From a bacterium (lineage in GTDB: Bacteria > Pseudomonadota > Alphaproteobacteria > Micavibrionales > UBA2020): DNA of 64,000 nt. The translations under genes were made by a program, and so were the position numbers. This document shows positions 1 to 10,303 of this stretch, in pieces; the first letter of the stretch is position 1, and every line of letters starts with the position of its first letter. The notes beneath the pieces were generated by a model that did not search any database, was not told the DNA's origin, and saw nothing but the letters and a program-made list of their open reading frames with translations. Where the stretch lies: contig JAQSDV010000002.1 of assembly GCA_029945425.1 (NCBI GenBank), positions 494,567-558,566 of the forward strand. The letters run 5' to 3'.

Positions 1-1391
<1,391 letters not shown>

Positions 1392-1832
1392 TTACTTTTT
1401 CGTTTTTTTGGCCGGCTTTTCGCTGGGCTCGTCGATTTTCTTTTCTTCGGCGGGCGCTTTCTTCGGCTCTTCCACCGGCGTCACTTCTTCGCCGGGGGTC
1501 GGGGCGTCGGGCGCCTCTTCCTTCTTCACGTCTTCCGCTTTCATCTCGGTCTTCTTCGCGGGATCGGTTTCGATATCGAGGATGCTTTGATGCGAAGGGC
1601 GATGCGACGCGGTGATCGCCAGAATAAGGCTCGTCAGGAAGAAGATGCCAGCCAGGATCGTGGTCGCGCGCGTCAGGCCGTCGCCGGTACGGCGCTGCAT
1701 CATCAGGTTCGACATGGAACCGCTGTTACCCATGAAGCCACCTGCTTCGGAGGGCTGGATAAGGATGGTGATGATGATTGCCAGCGTGACGATCAAATGG
1801 ATGACAAGAATGACGGCTGAGAGTGTTTCCAT
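1392..1832 (-). CDS. secG: Preprotein translocase subunit SecG
   Basis: A small inner-membrane subunit of the SecYEG translocon that helps SecA-driven protein export. The 146-residue chain has two hydrophobic helices (about residues 4-24 and 57-77). Between them is the typical cytoplasmic loop with PSEAGGFMGNSGSMS and a RRTGDGLTRAT segment. The tail after residue 85 is unusually long for SecG, Lys/Glu/Pro-rich and low in complexity, and adds about 60 residues to the core. Alphaproteobacterial SecG proteins often carry such tails. It sits directly upstream of pyrG. Confidence 0.95.
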   Translation of the reverse strand: METLSAVILVIHLIVTLAIIITILIQPSEAGGFMGNSGSMSNLMMQRRTGDGLTRATTILAGIFFLTSLILAITASHRPSHQSILDIETDPAKKTEMKAEDVKKEEAPDAPTPGEEVTPVEEPKKAPAEEKKIDEPSEKPAKKTKK

Positions 1833-1906
1833 GGCAGTACGAATTCCGCTTCTATTATGGGAATTATTATGGTTGGCTTACCGAGGAGATATTTAGAGCA
1901 AATCCC

Positions 1907-1930
1907 GCCAAAAAACCAGAGGGTTTTTAA
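1907..1930 (-). terminator. Possible weak terminator after the 1927 gene
   Basis: On the minus strand an A-rich/T-rich stem (AAAAACC, loop CTCT, GGTTTTT) ends in further T residues just past the stop codon at 1927. The stem is AT-dominated, so the call is tentative. If it works, it would separate the secreted-protein gene from secG. Confidence 0.35.
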
Positions 1931-2709
1931 GGCTTCTTTGTCTCGCGCATTTTATAAAACTGGTCCGACCAGAGGTTTTTGTACTGTACGCGCAGATAGT
2001 TGCGCTTGGCCGACCAGTCTTCGACAGGTGCCGGCGTGTAATTCGCGTCTGCCTTACCCTTGTCCCCGCTGCGGCAGAGGATCAAATTAACCGGACGTGC
2101 GCTGTTGCCGGCTTCCGTTTCGATCGCGTCAAACGCCGCAAGATCGTATTCTTCCTTGGTGAGAATTCTAAAAGCGTAACGCAGCGCTTCATAACGCGGG
2201 ATGATATCCGACATCACTGTAACGCCGACGGAAGGATCGTCGCAACGCTCCGCATCCGCGAGCGCGACGATCTCATAGTTCATCAGGGCCTTCAGCGCCG
2301 TGCTGCCTGCCTTGTTATATTCCGGCATCTTGCCGAGCGCCGTTGCGGTCTGTGCCTGGCGCTGCTGAAGGTCAGAGAGGAAAAGATAATAGAAAATGTT
2401 GAACTTGGTTTTGTCGGCAAGGCCGAAGGTATTGTCGATGAGCCATTGCACAGCGACGCTGCTTTCGTTCGGGCCGCCGTTTTGCAGGCCGTATTCCAGC
2501 GTTTTGCGCACTTCGTCACTGCCGCCTTTTTCCGCAGCGGCATTCAGCGCCAGATAGAAAAGGTCGCTGCGCAACCCGTTGATCTGCGCGATGCCGACAA
2601 GCGGATCGGGCTTGGGCGCTTCAGCCGTCTTGGCATCGGTTTTCTGCGCCAGCGCCTGAGGCGCGGCGAGGCTGATCATCACGAAAGCCAGAGCGAAAAT
2701 ACGGATCAT
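1927..2709 (-). CDS. Unnamed exported protein, paralogue of the one at 35070
   Basis: A 260-residue protein with a clear signal peptide (MIRIFALAFVMISLAAPQALA, cleavage near residue 21), so probably periplasmic. No named domain was recognised. The mature part looks all-helical. It aligns along most of its length with the protein at 35070-35810: both have a Y-x-SDLxxR segment, an AL-x-ALL/M...AxxxRC stretch, a P-R-x-x-AL-x-Y-x-x-x-xLT-x-EE block, a Cys near the C-terminus and a final W-x-AKR-x-x-LR motif. It lies between tpiA and secG, interrupting the usual neighbour pair. Function unknown. Confidence 0.8.
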   Translation of the reverse strand: MIRIFALAFVMISLAAPQALAQKTDAKTAEAPKPDPLVGIAQINGLRSDLFYLALNAAAEKGGSDEVRKTLEYGLQNGGPNESSVAVQWLIDNTFGLADKTKFNIFYYLFLSDLQQRQAQTATALGKMPEYNKAGSTALKALMNYEIVALADAERCDDPSVGVTVMSDIIPRYEALRYAFRILTKEEYDLAAFDAIETEAGNSARPVNLILCRSGDKGKADANYTPAPVEDWSAKRNYLRVQYKNLWSDQFYKMRETKKP

Positions 2710-2785
2710 TGTCCCATCCTTTGTTGAGCAATCTTATTGGACAAGGCCTTGGTTTTCAAGGCAATGTCTTGGCGGCTGTATTATG

Positions 2786-3505
2786 TCAGGCCGCGTTGGC
2801 GATTGCCAAAAACTCGTCTGCCTTAAGGCTTGCGCCGCCCACCAGCACGCCATCGACATTCGGCAGATGCAGGATTTCCGCAGCATTGCTGCCTTTAACC
2901 GACCCGCCATAAAGAATTTGTGCCTTTACGACCGATTTTTCACGGATAAGAGCATGAATGCCTTTGATATCGTCCGAAGACGCAACTTTGCCCGTGCCGA
3001 TTGCCCAAACAGGCTCATAGGCGATAACGGTGTTATCCACTGTCGCGCAATCAGGCACCGACGCGGCAAGCTGTTCGGAAACGACGTCATTCGCGCGTCC
3101 TGCCGTCCGCTCGGCATCGGTTTCGCCGATACAAATGATGGCGATTAGCCCTGCTTCATGCGCGGCTTTCGCCTTCGCGGCAACCTCCGCACTTGTTTCC
3201 TTATGATACTGGCGGCGTTCGGAATGGCCGACGATCACATGCGTGCAGCCGAGATCTTTGAGCATCTGCGCCGAGATGTTGCCCGTGAATGCGCCAGAGG
3301 CCTGCGCATGGCAATCCTGCCCGCCGATTTTCAGCGCGGAATCCTTGGTCCACCAGTTCAACGCGTTGATAAGGGTTGCGGGTGGACATAATACCATATT
3401 AAAAGCCGCAGATTTTGCCGCCATGAGCGCATCGACACGCTGCTTGCTGTCGGCCGTCAGGCCGTTCATCTTCCAGTTACCCACAATCAGTTTGGGAGCA
3501 GACAT
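2786..3505 (-). CDS. tpiA: Triosephosphate isomerase
   Basis: Interconverts dihydroxyacetone phosphate and glyceraldehyde 3-phosphate in glycolysis and gluconeogenesis. The 239-residue TIM barrel has the N-terminal GNWKMN with Lys12, the electrophilic His94 in VIVGHSERR, the catalytic base Glu164 in AYEPVWAIGTGK with the mobile loop 6, and the phosphate-binding YGGSV and GVLVGGASL near the end. The length is slightly short of the ~250 typical of the family. It is the first gene of a minus-strand run with secG and pyrG. Confidence 0.98.
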   Translation of the reverse strand: MSAPKLIVGNWKMNGLTADSKQRVDALMAAKSAAFNMVLCPPATLINALNWWTKDSALKIGGQDCHAQASGAFTGNISAQMLKDLGCTHVIVGHSERRQYHKETSAEVAAKAKAAHEAGLIAIICIGETDAERTAGRANDVVSEQLAASVPDCATVDNTVIAYEPVWAIGTGKVASSDDIKGIHALIREKSVVKAQILYGGSVKGSNAAEILHLPNVDGVLVGGASLKADEFLAIANAA

Positions 3506-3603
3506 ATAATAATTTCCCTATTTTATGGCGTTAAGTCTTGACATTTTGGCGTTAAACCTGTGGATTATCAAGGCATTTTAGAACTTTTTGGAGAATATCA
3601 CAG

Positions 3604-5514
3604 ATGCTGAAGCAGATGCGGTCCGGCGCCCACTCGATTGTCCTGAAATTCCTGCTGTTCGGACTGCTGCTGCTGGCATTCGTTGGCCTTGCGCTGATGG
3701 ATTATCGCGGCATGCTCAGCGGCAACTACCAGACAACCAGCGTCGCGACTGTCGACGGCGAAAAAATCACCACGCTGGAATTCGAACAGCTGATGCAGGG
3801 CGCGCTGCGCCGTCAAAAGATGTCGACCGAAGAAGCGTACCGTACAGGTTACCCCGCGCAATATCTGCAGAACGAAATCAACAGCCGCATCCTGACCAAA
3901 AACGTGCGTGACCTCGGCCTGATCGTTAGTAATGAAGAAGCGGCGAAGCAGTTACAGACCATGATCGCCCCCCTGACCGCACAAGGCCTCGATAAAAAAG
4001 AAGCCCTGCAGCGCATGCTCTACAACATGGGCGTCAGCGAAGGACAGCTTGTCGAAAGCATGAAGGCGCAGATCGGCCTTGAAACGCTGATGAAATCCAT
4101 CTCTACCGGCATCAAGGCACCGCCGCAAATGGCGCAGGATGCGCTGAAATTCCGCGCAGAATCGCGTCGCGGTGAATATTTCACGGTCTCGGCCGATGAA
4201 GCCGGAAAAAGCGAGCAGCCGGATGACAAGGCGCTGGCAGACTATTACAAAAAAATCTCCAGCCGTTTCCTGATCCCGGAATCCCGCACGCTTGCCGTGA
4301 TGATCGTCGATGCGAAATCTCTGGGGCTCAGCAAAGACCCGACCGATGCCGACCGCAAGGCATGGTACGAAGCACATAAAGACTCGTATAAAGTCGGCGA
4401 ACGCCGCGTGATCGCGCAGTTGATGGTTGGTAAAAAGGAAGATGCAGACAAGCTGTATGCCGAAGCACAGAAAGGCAGCAACCTTGAAGCACTATCAAAA
4501 GGCGCAGGCAAAGGCATTTCTACTTACGTGCGTTCCGGCGAATACACCGAAGCGGAAACGCCGACCGACCTGACCGATGCTTTCAAGACCGAGAAAGGCG
4601 CCGTTCTCGCGCCCGTTGAAACGCCGCTCGGCTTTTTGATCGCGCAGATCGAAGACGTGAAGGCTCCCACCGTCAGAAGCTATGATGAAGTGAAAGACGA
4701 AGTCGCGGAGGCTATGGACGCCGCCAACGATTCCGGCGAGGCACTGATGAAGCGTGCGGACGAGATCGAGGACATGATTGCCGGCGGCAAGGGCCTTGGC
4801 GACATCGCGCAAGAGACAAAGCTTAAAATAGAGACGCTGGAGAAGGTCACGCAGGCAGATGCTGCCTCCGCCAAAATCCTTGCCGCTGAACAGGTATTCG
4901 CAGAGGGGTTCAAGCTCTCCAAGGGCGATGTTAGCCAGCGCATCGATGCGCCGACCGGTGAATTCGTGATTGTCGAAGCGCGCGACGTATTTCCGGCGCA
5001 GGAACAGCCGCTGGAAAAAGTCCGCGCGGATGTTTTGAAAGCCTGGAACGCGGAGAAGAAAAGCGCATCGCTGGATCAGGCGACTTCCAAAATCCTCGAC
5101 CGCCTGAAAATGGGCGAAGATTTTGATGCCGTCGCCAAAAGCCTCGGCAAGAAGGTCGAGCGCACCAACATCATCAGCCGCGGCGAATATGCCAAGGCGG
5201 GCGAAATGAAAAAGGGCATGTTCCCTGCCCTGTTCGCGCTGGATAAAATTGGTCAAGTGACAGCCATTGGTTCGGCTGCAGACGGTGCGACGATCCTGCG
5301 TCTTGCGGACCGCCGTATCGACGAGACGAAAGAGCCAAAGCAGGAAGAGCTCGAGCAATTGCGCAACATGCTCGACCACGCCGTGCAGAAAGACGTGCTG
5401 GAGCAATACCGGATGTCGTTGATGACGAAATACAAGGTCAAGATCGACAACAAGGCGCTCGACAACCTCGCCAAGCAACGTGAAGAAAATGCCGAGATCA
5501 CAGGCGCTAACTGA
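3604..5514 (+). CDS. PpiD-like periplasmic peptidylprolyl isomerase/chaperone
   Basis: An inner-membrane-anchored chaperone that probably handles outer-membrane and secreted proteins as they leave the Sec channel. The 636-residue chain has a short cytoplasmic N-terminus, one transmembrane helix (about residues 15-35: LKFLLFGLLLLAFVGLAL), then a SurA-N-like helical domain. Rotamase-like segments follow in the middle (about 215-350 and again 440-580), with the typical ETPLGF and GEFVIVEARDVF pieces. The general layout matches the PpiD/SurA_N_3 family. It starts at an ATG 10 nt after a GGAG and is transcribed away from tpiA. PpiD is the usual name, but I assign no symbol because the isomerase domains are divergent. 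Confidence 0.85.
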   Translation: MLKQMRSGAHSIVLKFLLFGLLLLAFVGLALMDYRGMLSGNYQTTSVATVDGEKITTLEFEQLMQGALRRQKMSTEEAYRTGYPAQYLQNEINSRILTKNVRDLGLIVSNEEAAKQLQTMIAPLTAQGLDKKEALQRMLYNMGVSEGQLVESMKAQIGLETLMKSISTGIKAPPQMAQDALKFRAESRRGEYFTVSADEAGKSEQPDDKALADYYKKISSRFLIPESRTLAVMIVDAKSLGLSKDPTDADRKAWYEAHKDSYKVGERRVIAQLMVGKKEDADKLYAEAQKGSNLEALSKGAGKGISTYVRSGEYTEAETPTDLTDAFKTEKGAVLAPVETPLGFLIAQIEDVKAPTVRSYDEVKDEVAEAMDAANDSGEALMKRADEIEDMIAGGKGLGDIAQETKLKIETLEKVTQADAASAKILAAEQVFAEGFKLSKGDVSQRIDAPTGEFVIVEARDVFPAQEQPLEKVRADVLKAWNAEKKSASLDQATSKILDRLKMGEDFDAVAKSLGKKVERTNIISRGEYAKAGEMKKGMFPALFALDKIGQVTAIGSAADGATILRLADRRIDETKEPKQEELEQLRNMLDHAVQKDVLEQYRMSLMTKYKVKIDNKALDNLAKQREENAEITGAN

Positions 5515-5631
5515 CCACGTTTAACACACGCCGGCGATGCTTAACGGACTGAAAACACCGGAAATTCATAACTTTCTTGACTTTAAAACTCAAGATATAT
5601 AAGTTATGACAAATATTCTTTCGGGGTTTTC

Positions 5632-6141
5632 ATGAAGAACAAGTTTCTGGCTGCCGCGCTCCTTGTTAACGCTCTTGCGCTGCCCCTTTCGGACGCCGCG
5701 GCGCAGGATAGCGCGGGTGAGCCGAAACAAGGCGACGTAACGGCTGTGATTTCAGGCCTGTCCCACCATTTTGGCCAGCGCTCCTATTGGGATGAAAACG
5801 GCCAAAACCGTAAATGGAATGAAACCAATTACGGCGCGGGACTGGAATATCAATTAAGCAAACATTTCTACGTAGCCGCAGGCGGATACAAAAACAGCAT
5901 CCATCGCGCTTCTTTTTATGGCGGCGTCGGCGCAGAAACGAACGGCGGCAAACCGCTCGGACTCGGCATCGAGGCCGGATTGATTACCGGCTATGAAATT
6001 CCCGTCGTGCCCTCTGTCATTCCTTATGTCCGTATCGGATCGCGAAACGCGCCGGTGAATTTAAAGATCAACGTTATTCCGCCGATCAAGGGCCTCACAC
6101 CCGCTGTCGTAGCCGTACAGGCACGATTTAAAATTGGATAA
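5632..6141 (+). CDS. Small outer-membrane beta-barrel-like protein
   Basis: A 169-residue protein with a signal peptide (MKNKFLAAALLVNALALPLSDAA) ending near residue 24. The mature part alternates short polar and aromatic stretches (GLSHHFGQR, NETNYGAGLEYQL, FYVAAGGYKNS, IPYVRIGSRN) and ends in VVAVQARFKIG. A terminal strand with aromatic and hydrophobic alternation is what small 8-stranded outer-membrane barrels show, and the SHHF...NYGAGLEY pattern recalls PagP-like or acyloxyacyl-hydrolase-like barrels. No catalytic residues can be assigned. A strong terminator follows. Confidence 0.6.
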   Translation: MKNKFLAAALLVNALALPLSDAAAQDSAGEPKQGDVTAVISGLSHHFGQRSYWDENGQNRKWNETNYGAGLEYQLSKHFYVAAGGYKNSIHRASFYGGVGAETNGGKPLGLGIEAGLITGYEIPVVPSVIPYVRIGSRNAPVNLKINVIPPIKGLTPAVVAVQARFKIG

Positions 6142-6153
6142 TGTAAAAATAAA

Positions 6154-6192
6154 AAGAAGCCCGGTTATAAACCGGGCTTCTTTCTTTTTTTC
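6154..6192. terminator. Bidirectional rho-independent terminator
   Basis: A near-perfect GC-rich hairpin (AAGAAGCCCGGTT, loop ATA, AACCGGGCTTCTT) is followed by a T-rich run on the plus strand and preceded by an A-rich run. It lies between the convergent genes ending at 6141 and 6210 and can serve both. Confidence 0.9.
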
Positions 6193-6209
6193 TCAAAGTA
6201 CCGAGAAAA

Positions 6210-6383
6210 TTATTCGCCGCGCAGGGTGTCTTTTGCGCCGCCGATAGCGTTCTGGACTTTACCAGCAAGTTTCTCGCCCTTGCCTTCTGCTTCCAGTTTC
6301 GCGTCGCCGGTCAATTTGCCAGCTGCTTCTTTGACGGCGCCTTTTGCTTGATGGCCGGAGCCTTCGATGCGGTTCTTGTCCAT
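6210..6383 (-). CDS. CsbD-like small stress protein
   Basis: A 57-residue, highly charged, Gly/Lys/Glu/Ala-rich protein beginning MDKNRIEGSGHQAKGAVKEA and containing the CsbD-type pattern G-x-K-E-A-x-G-K-L-T-G-D followed by AEGKGEKLAGKVQNAIG. CsbD-family proteins are general-stress proteins of unclear molecular role. The ATG follows a good AAGGAG site with 8-nt spacing. The gene stands alone and converges on the terminator at 6154. Confidence 0.85.
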   Translation of the reverse strand: MDKNRIEGSGHQAKGAVKEAAGKLTGDAKLEAEGKGEKLAGKVQNAIGGAKDTLRGE

Positions 6384-6516
6384 GTGATGTCTCCTTGTTT
6401 TACGTGTTATTGGGTGTCCTGCAGCAAACGTGCGGGATCAAATAATGTTCCCTCAATGCTTAAGTATCTGAAAAATAAACGAGATATCTGGAATAAAATT
6501 GCGGGAATAAGTACGC

Positions 6517-6948
6517 CTATTTTCTTCGCCGCAGGATAAACCGCTCCACATTGGCAAGTGTGCTTTTCAGCTTGATGTTGAAAATAGGGTCGGCAATGGC
6601 ATTCATGGTGCGTGATTTGAATTTTGATTCAAAATCATATCCCACTTTGGTGCGCCCCGCGCCCGCATCCTCGAACGTCAATCTGGCCTTCAAGAACCTG
6701 AACGGCCCCGCGACATCGACGATGTTGATTTCATCAAAAGGAGTTTCGGTGACGCGGCATTTATATACAAAACCGATATTGCCAAGACCGACACTGATTT
6801 CCGCCAGCGTCTCGGGGCCATTTTTCTCAAGGATGCGGGCGGCACGGATGAAGGGAATAAAGTTGGGATATTCCTCCATCGCCATCAGGACTTTATAAAG
6901 CTCCTTGCGCGGCATCCTGATGATGCGGCTGTCGCTTATTTTGGGCAT
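6517..6948 (-). CDS. START/COQ10 (RatA-like) lipid-binding protein
   Basis: A 143-residue SRPBCC-fold protein of the coenzyme-Q-binding COQ10/RatA family, thought to bind ubiquinone or its precursors and support respiration. Visible family marks are the N-terminal helix with YKVLMAMEEYPNFIPF, the strand block TETPFDEINIVDVAGPFRFL, the TKVGYDFESKFKS strand and the long C-terminal helix (ANVERFILRRRK). The ATG at 6948 (MPKISDSRIIRMP) gives the normal family length; earlier in-frame starts would run deep into the preceding glycosyltransferase gene, which it overlaps by 13 nt. Confidence 0.8.
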   Translation of the reverse strand: MPKISDSRIIRMPRKELYKVLMAMEEYPNFIPFIRAARILEKNGPETLAEISVGLGNIGFVYKCRVTETPFDEINIVDVAGPFRFLKARLTFEDAGAGRTKVGYDFESKFKSRTMNAIADPIFNIKLKSTLANVERFILRRRK

Positions 6949-8297
6949 GCAAGTTTTTCGAGGTCTGTCGCGACGCGCGCGAAAACAGAATCCCAATCGC
7001 CCGGCGACGGCTGGCGGATCAGGCGCATGCCGGGATACCATGGCGTTTTGTCGCCCGTCATGCCATAGAGCCAATAGGGCCGATAATGGAGAAGATTCCA
7101 GACCGGCACACCCGCGCTGCCCGCAAGATGCGCAACCGAACTATCCGTCATGACAACAAGGTCGAGTTTGCGGAGGGCCGCTACGGTGTCGGCAAAGTCA
7201 CTCATCAAGGGCCCCAGTTCTGGAATGAGCCCTTGCGCACCTGATTGTGCCAACTGCTCCTCACCCGCGCCCTTTTGCAGGCTGAACAACTGGACGTTTT
7301 TGATTTGCGCGAGCGGAATAAATCTGTCGATCGAAACGGCGCGTTTACGGTTTTCCTGAAAAGCCGGATTTCCCGACCAGACGATACCAACGCGAAAACG
7401 CCCCTCGCCCATTTTCAAAAGCTCCGCGGCCTTCGCAGGCAACGGCACGGAGACAGACAAAGCAGGCATTGGCGGCACGTTCGACAGGCCGGTATTGAAA
7501 ATTCGCGGCAGGCTCATGATCGGAATATGATAGTCGAAACGCTCGCCCAGCGGCCCCGCTTCGACGATGCGGTCCACGCCCGGCACTTCCTTGAACAGAC
7601 GGTGCAATGCGGTACGGCAGCCCAACAGGACGCGTGCGCCCTTGGCCTTCAGAAGTGGGATATAACGTGCGCAAAGTATCGTATCGCCATATCCCTGTTC
7701 TTCGCTGACAAGAATGGTTTTTCCCGCAAGATCCTGCCCTTCCCATTTGGGTGCGCCGTAAACGGGTTCTTTTTTATGATTGCGTTTCCAGCGTGCCTCG
7801 AAATCGGGCCAACCTTCTTCAAAACGCCCCATGCTGCGCAGGATAATGCCCCGCTCCCACGCCGCTTCGTTATGGTCGGGCTGCAGGCTGCAGGCAAGGT
7901 TGATCTGTTCGAGCGCCTCGTCCAGCAACAGGAATTCGCGCAGGGCAAAGGCGTAATTCAGGCGGATGTTAAAATCGTCGGGCGACAATCTGGCGGCCGT
8001 TTCATGATAGGCAAGTGCCTCATCCTTGCGGTCGAGCGCGACAAGGCAGTTGCCCGCATTCGTCATGAAGGACGTATTTTCAGGCTGTAGTTCAAGTGCG
8101 CGGCGCGTGAAGGCCAAGGCGGCTTCATGCTTGTCGAGTTTGCGCAAGGCGACGCCCATATTCGCCAGCAGCCCGGGTTCCCTAGGCGCCAGCGGCAGCA
8201 GGACGCGAAAGAGATCGACAGATTCTTGATATTTGCCATCGGCCAGCAGCTCGGATGCTTTTTTGAATAGCTCCGCGGGCTTTATCTGCGCCGTCAT
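6936..8297 (-). CDS. TPR protein with GT9-like glycosyltransferase domain
   Basis: A 453-residue two-domain protein. Residues 1 to about 170 are tandem tetratricopeptide repeats (for example the repeat around LLANMGVALRKLDKHEAALAF). The rest resembles family-9 (ADP-heptose type) glycosyltransferases: ILVSEEQGYGDTILCARY, VGIVWSGNPAF, and the C-terminal MTDSSVAHLAGSAGVPVW nucleotide-sugar-binding motif. Such fusions are common in Alphaproteobacteria and probably act in envelope polysaccharide or protein glycosylation; donor and acceptor are unknown. The start overlaps the end of the deacetylase gene by 4 nt, suggesting translational coupling. Confidence 0.85.
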   Translation of the reverse strand: MTAQIKPAELFKKASELLADGKYQESVDLFRVLLPLAPREPGLLANMGVALRKLDKHEAALAFTRRALELQPENTSFMTNAGNCLVALDRKDEALAYHETAARLSPDDFNIRLNYAFALREFLLLDEALEQINLACSLQPDHNEAAWERGIILRSMGRFEEGWPDFEARWKRNHKKEPVYGAPKWEGQDLAGKTILVSEEQGYGDTILCARYIPLLKAKGARVLLGCRTALHRLFKEVPGVDRIVEAGPLGERFDYHIPIMSLPRIFNTGLSNVPPMPALSVSVPLPAKAAELLKMGEGRFRVGIVWSGNPAFQENRKRAVSIDRFIPLAQIKNVQLFSLQKGAGEEQLAQSGAQGLIPELGPLMSDFADTVAALRKLDLVVMTDSSVAHLAGSAGVPVWNLLHYRPYWLYGMTGDKTPWYPGMRLIRQPSPGDWDSVFARVATDLEKLACPK

Positions 8298-9352
8298 GGC
8301 GTAGCCTTGGCGATGGATTGCGGTTTTACTTCACCCGTCACTACTTTCGGCGCGTTGCGCAACGTGATGACTTGGCTGACGGGTACCAGTTCAAAGCCCT
8401 TCGCAGCAAGCGTCGGTAGCCATTTTTCGAGGGCTGCAAGCGTGACATCCTTCGGGTGGCCGATCGCGATTGCGGCGCCTGCGCGTCTTGCAACCTGTTC
8501 CACCTGTATCAGCGATCTGGCGACGGAGGACGGCGCGGTATCGTCATCTAGGAACACATCGCGATGCGTTGCTTTCATGCCGTGCTCGCGGGCGATTTTC
8601 TCGGCGATGCTGCCGGGTGCCGTGCGGCTGTCGAGGAACATCATTTTCCGCTCGGCCAGCGCCGCCATGACGATGGCCAGGCCGTCGCGGTCCTTGGTGA
8701 ATTTGCTGCCCATATGGTTGTTCACACCTGTATAGCCTGCAAACGCATCCAGATTTTTGATGACGCGCTCATGCAGTGCCAGCGGCGCCATTTCGACGCC
8801 CAGATAACCGGGGCCGGGATCGGCCGTTTTGCGTTCCGGCTGCATCGGCAGATGCAGCATCAGCTCATGCCCCGCCTTGCGCGCGTCACCGGTCTGCTGG
8901 CCGATACTTTGGCTATAGGGCAGATAAGACAATGTCACGCCCGCCGGCAATCGCGTTGCCCGTGCGGAATGAACGCGGTCGAGACCCATATCGTCAATCA
9001 CGATCGCGATCATCGGTTTGCGGCCAGCCATGTGTTGCTGCGGAATCGGCTCGGGCTGCAGGGTTTTTTCCGCACCCTGCTCCAACGCCTCGTACTGATA
9101 CCGCCCGCCATCGGAGGAAATATTCAGCCCCAGCGGCGGCGCAAGCAGCGGCGGCATCTGCACCTGAGTGGAGAGCCATTCGACATCTTCAGGTGCCGTT
9201 TTTACCTCTACGGGCGGTGCTGCCCAAACAACCTCCGGGGCTGTGGCTTCGACCGGCTTGGTCTTTTCAGGCGCGGTGCGCACTTCCTCGGCGGAAGCAA
9301 TCGTTGCTACCGCAAAGAGCGCAAAAGCGAAGATGTATGGCGGATATTTCAT
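8294..9352 (-). CDS. Divergent polysaccharide deacetylase, YibQ family
   Basis: A 352-residue exported protein. After a signal peptide (MKYPPYIFAFALFAVATIASA) comes a Pro/Glu-rich linker of about 100 residues, then the YibQ/DUF610 domain of the NodB-like fold. It shows MIAIVIDDMGLDR (the conserved acidic pair), HELMLHLPMQP, VNNHMGSKFT, MFLDSRT and AIGHPKDVTLAAL. YibQ proteins are periplasmic, often beside envelope or divisome genes, and their substrate is unproven. First gene of the operon running through 6517. Confidence 0.85.
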   Translation of the reverse strand: MKYPPYIFAFALFAVATIASAEEVRTAPEKTKPVEATAPEVVWAAPPVEVKTAPEDVEWLSTQVQMPPLLAPPLGLNISSDGGRYQYEALEQGAEKTLQPEPIPQQHMAGRKPMIAIVIDDMGLDRVHSARATRLPAGVTLSYLPYSQSIGQQTGDARKAGHELMLHLPMQPERKTADPGPGYLGVEMAPLALHERVIKNLDAFAGYTGVNNHMGSKFTKDRDGLAIVMAALAERKMMFLDSRTAPGSIAEKIAREHGMKATHRDVFLDDDTAPSSVARSLIQVEQVARRAGAAIAIGHPKDVTLAALEKWLPTLAAKGFELVPVSQVITLRNAPKVVTGEVKPQSIAKATP

Positions 9353-9442
9353 GACCCCTAGAACCCCATTTATATTCGCGCTTTTGATGCCAAAATGCCA
9401 AGCGCAAAATCACGGGCGTTTGAACAGGTTACAAGGAAAGGC

Positions 9443-9471
9443 TTGACTTGACTCGTGAACTAAACTAGAAC
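9443..9471 (+). promoter_or_regulatory. SOS box over the lexA promoter
   Basis: GAAC-TAAACTA-GAAC at 9457-9471 is an exact GAAC-N7-GAAC, the LexA operator of Alphaproteobacteria. It lies 34 nt before the lexA ATG. A TTGACT at 9443-9448 with 17-nt spacing to TAGAAC at 9466 would place the operator over the -10, so LexA would repress its own gene. The box was seen directly; the promoter elements are inferred. Confidence 0.88.
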
Positions 9472-9505
9472 AAAAGAAGAATAGGTTTTAACAAGGGGAA
9501 TCCCG

Positions 9506-10198
9506 ATGCTCACCAAAAAACAGCGCGACCTGCTCATTTATATCAATGATTACATCCAGAAGACCGGCCTTTCGCCGTCTTTTGAAGAAATGAAGATCGG
9601 TCTCGACCTGAAATCCAAATCCGGCATTCATCGCCTGATTAACGCCCTTGTGGAGCGCGGCTTTCTGGAGCGTTTGCCGAACAAGGCCCGCGCGCTAGAG
9701 GTAAAGAAACTCCCCGAAAACGTGGTTTCCCTGCAGGCGCAGCAGGCATCGCGCCGCGCGCCGGCCGCAGCAGGATTGCGCCCCGCCAATAACTTCCGCA
9801 CCGGCGGTGTTGAAGAACTCGTGCAGCTGCCCATCCACGGCAAAATCGCTGCCGGCACGCCTATTGAGGCCGTGCGCGACGAAATCGACACCATCGGCGT
9901 CCCGATGAGCATGCTGGGCATGCAGCCCTGCTATGCGCTTACGATTGAAGGCGATTCGATGATGAAGGCCGGGATCATGGACGGCGATATCGTGATCATC
10001 GAAAAATGCGACCGCGCCAATGACGGCGATATCGTTGTCGCGCTGGTGAACGAGGAAGAGGTCACCCTGAAACGCCTGCGCCGCGAAATCGGCCAGGTTG
10101 TCCTGATGCCCGAAAACGACGCTTACCAGCCCATCCGCCTGCCCCCCAGCCAAGTGCGCATTCAGGGCAAGCTGCGGAGCCTGTTCCGGAATTACTAA
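9506..10198 (+). CDS. lexA: LexA, SOS repressor
   Basis: A 230-residue self-cleaving repressor of the DNA-damage response. The N-terminal winged helix (residues 1-65) has the expected LSPSFEEMKIGLDLKSKSGIH recognition region. A linker follows, then the S24 peptidase-like domain with cleavage site Ala116-Gly117 (KIAAGTP), nucleophile Ser151 in EGDSMMKAGI and general base Lys189 in EVTLKRL. The own-operator SOS box lies just upstream. The start has an AAGGGG site 8 nt before the ATG. Confidence 0.97.
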   Translation: MLTKKQRDLLIYINDYIQKTGLSPSFEEMKIGLDLKSKSGIHRLINALVERGFLERLPNKARALEVKKLPENVVSLQAQQASRRAPAAAGLRPANNFRTGGVEELVQLPIHGKIAAGTPIEAVRDEIDTIGVPMSMLGMQPCYALTIEGDSMMKAGIMDGDIVIIEKCDRANDGDIVVALVNEEEVTLKRLRREIGQVVLMPENDAYQPIRLPPSQVRIQGKLRSLFRNY

Positions 10199-10303
10199 TC
10201 CGGATGGCCCCGCGCCCATCGGGTTAGAAAATTTCAAGTTGCGCTTTACTTTACGGGTTCTGTCGGCGTATATTGCGCGTCAGATTACGGAAAGAAATGC
10301 GCC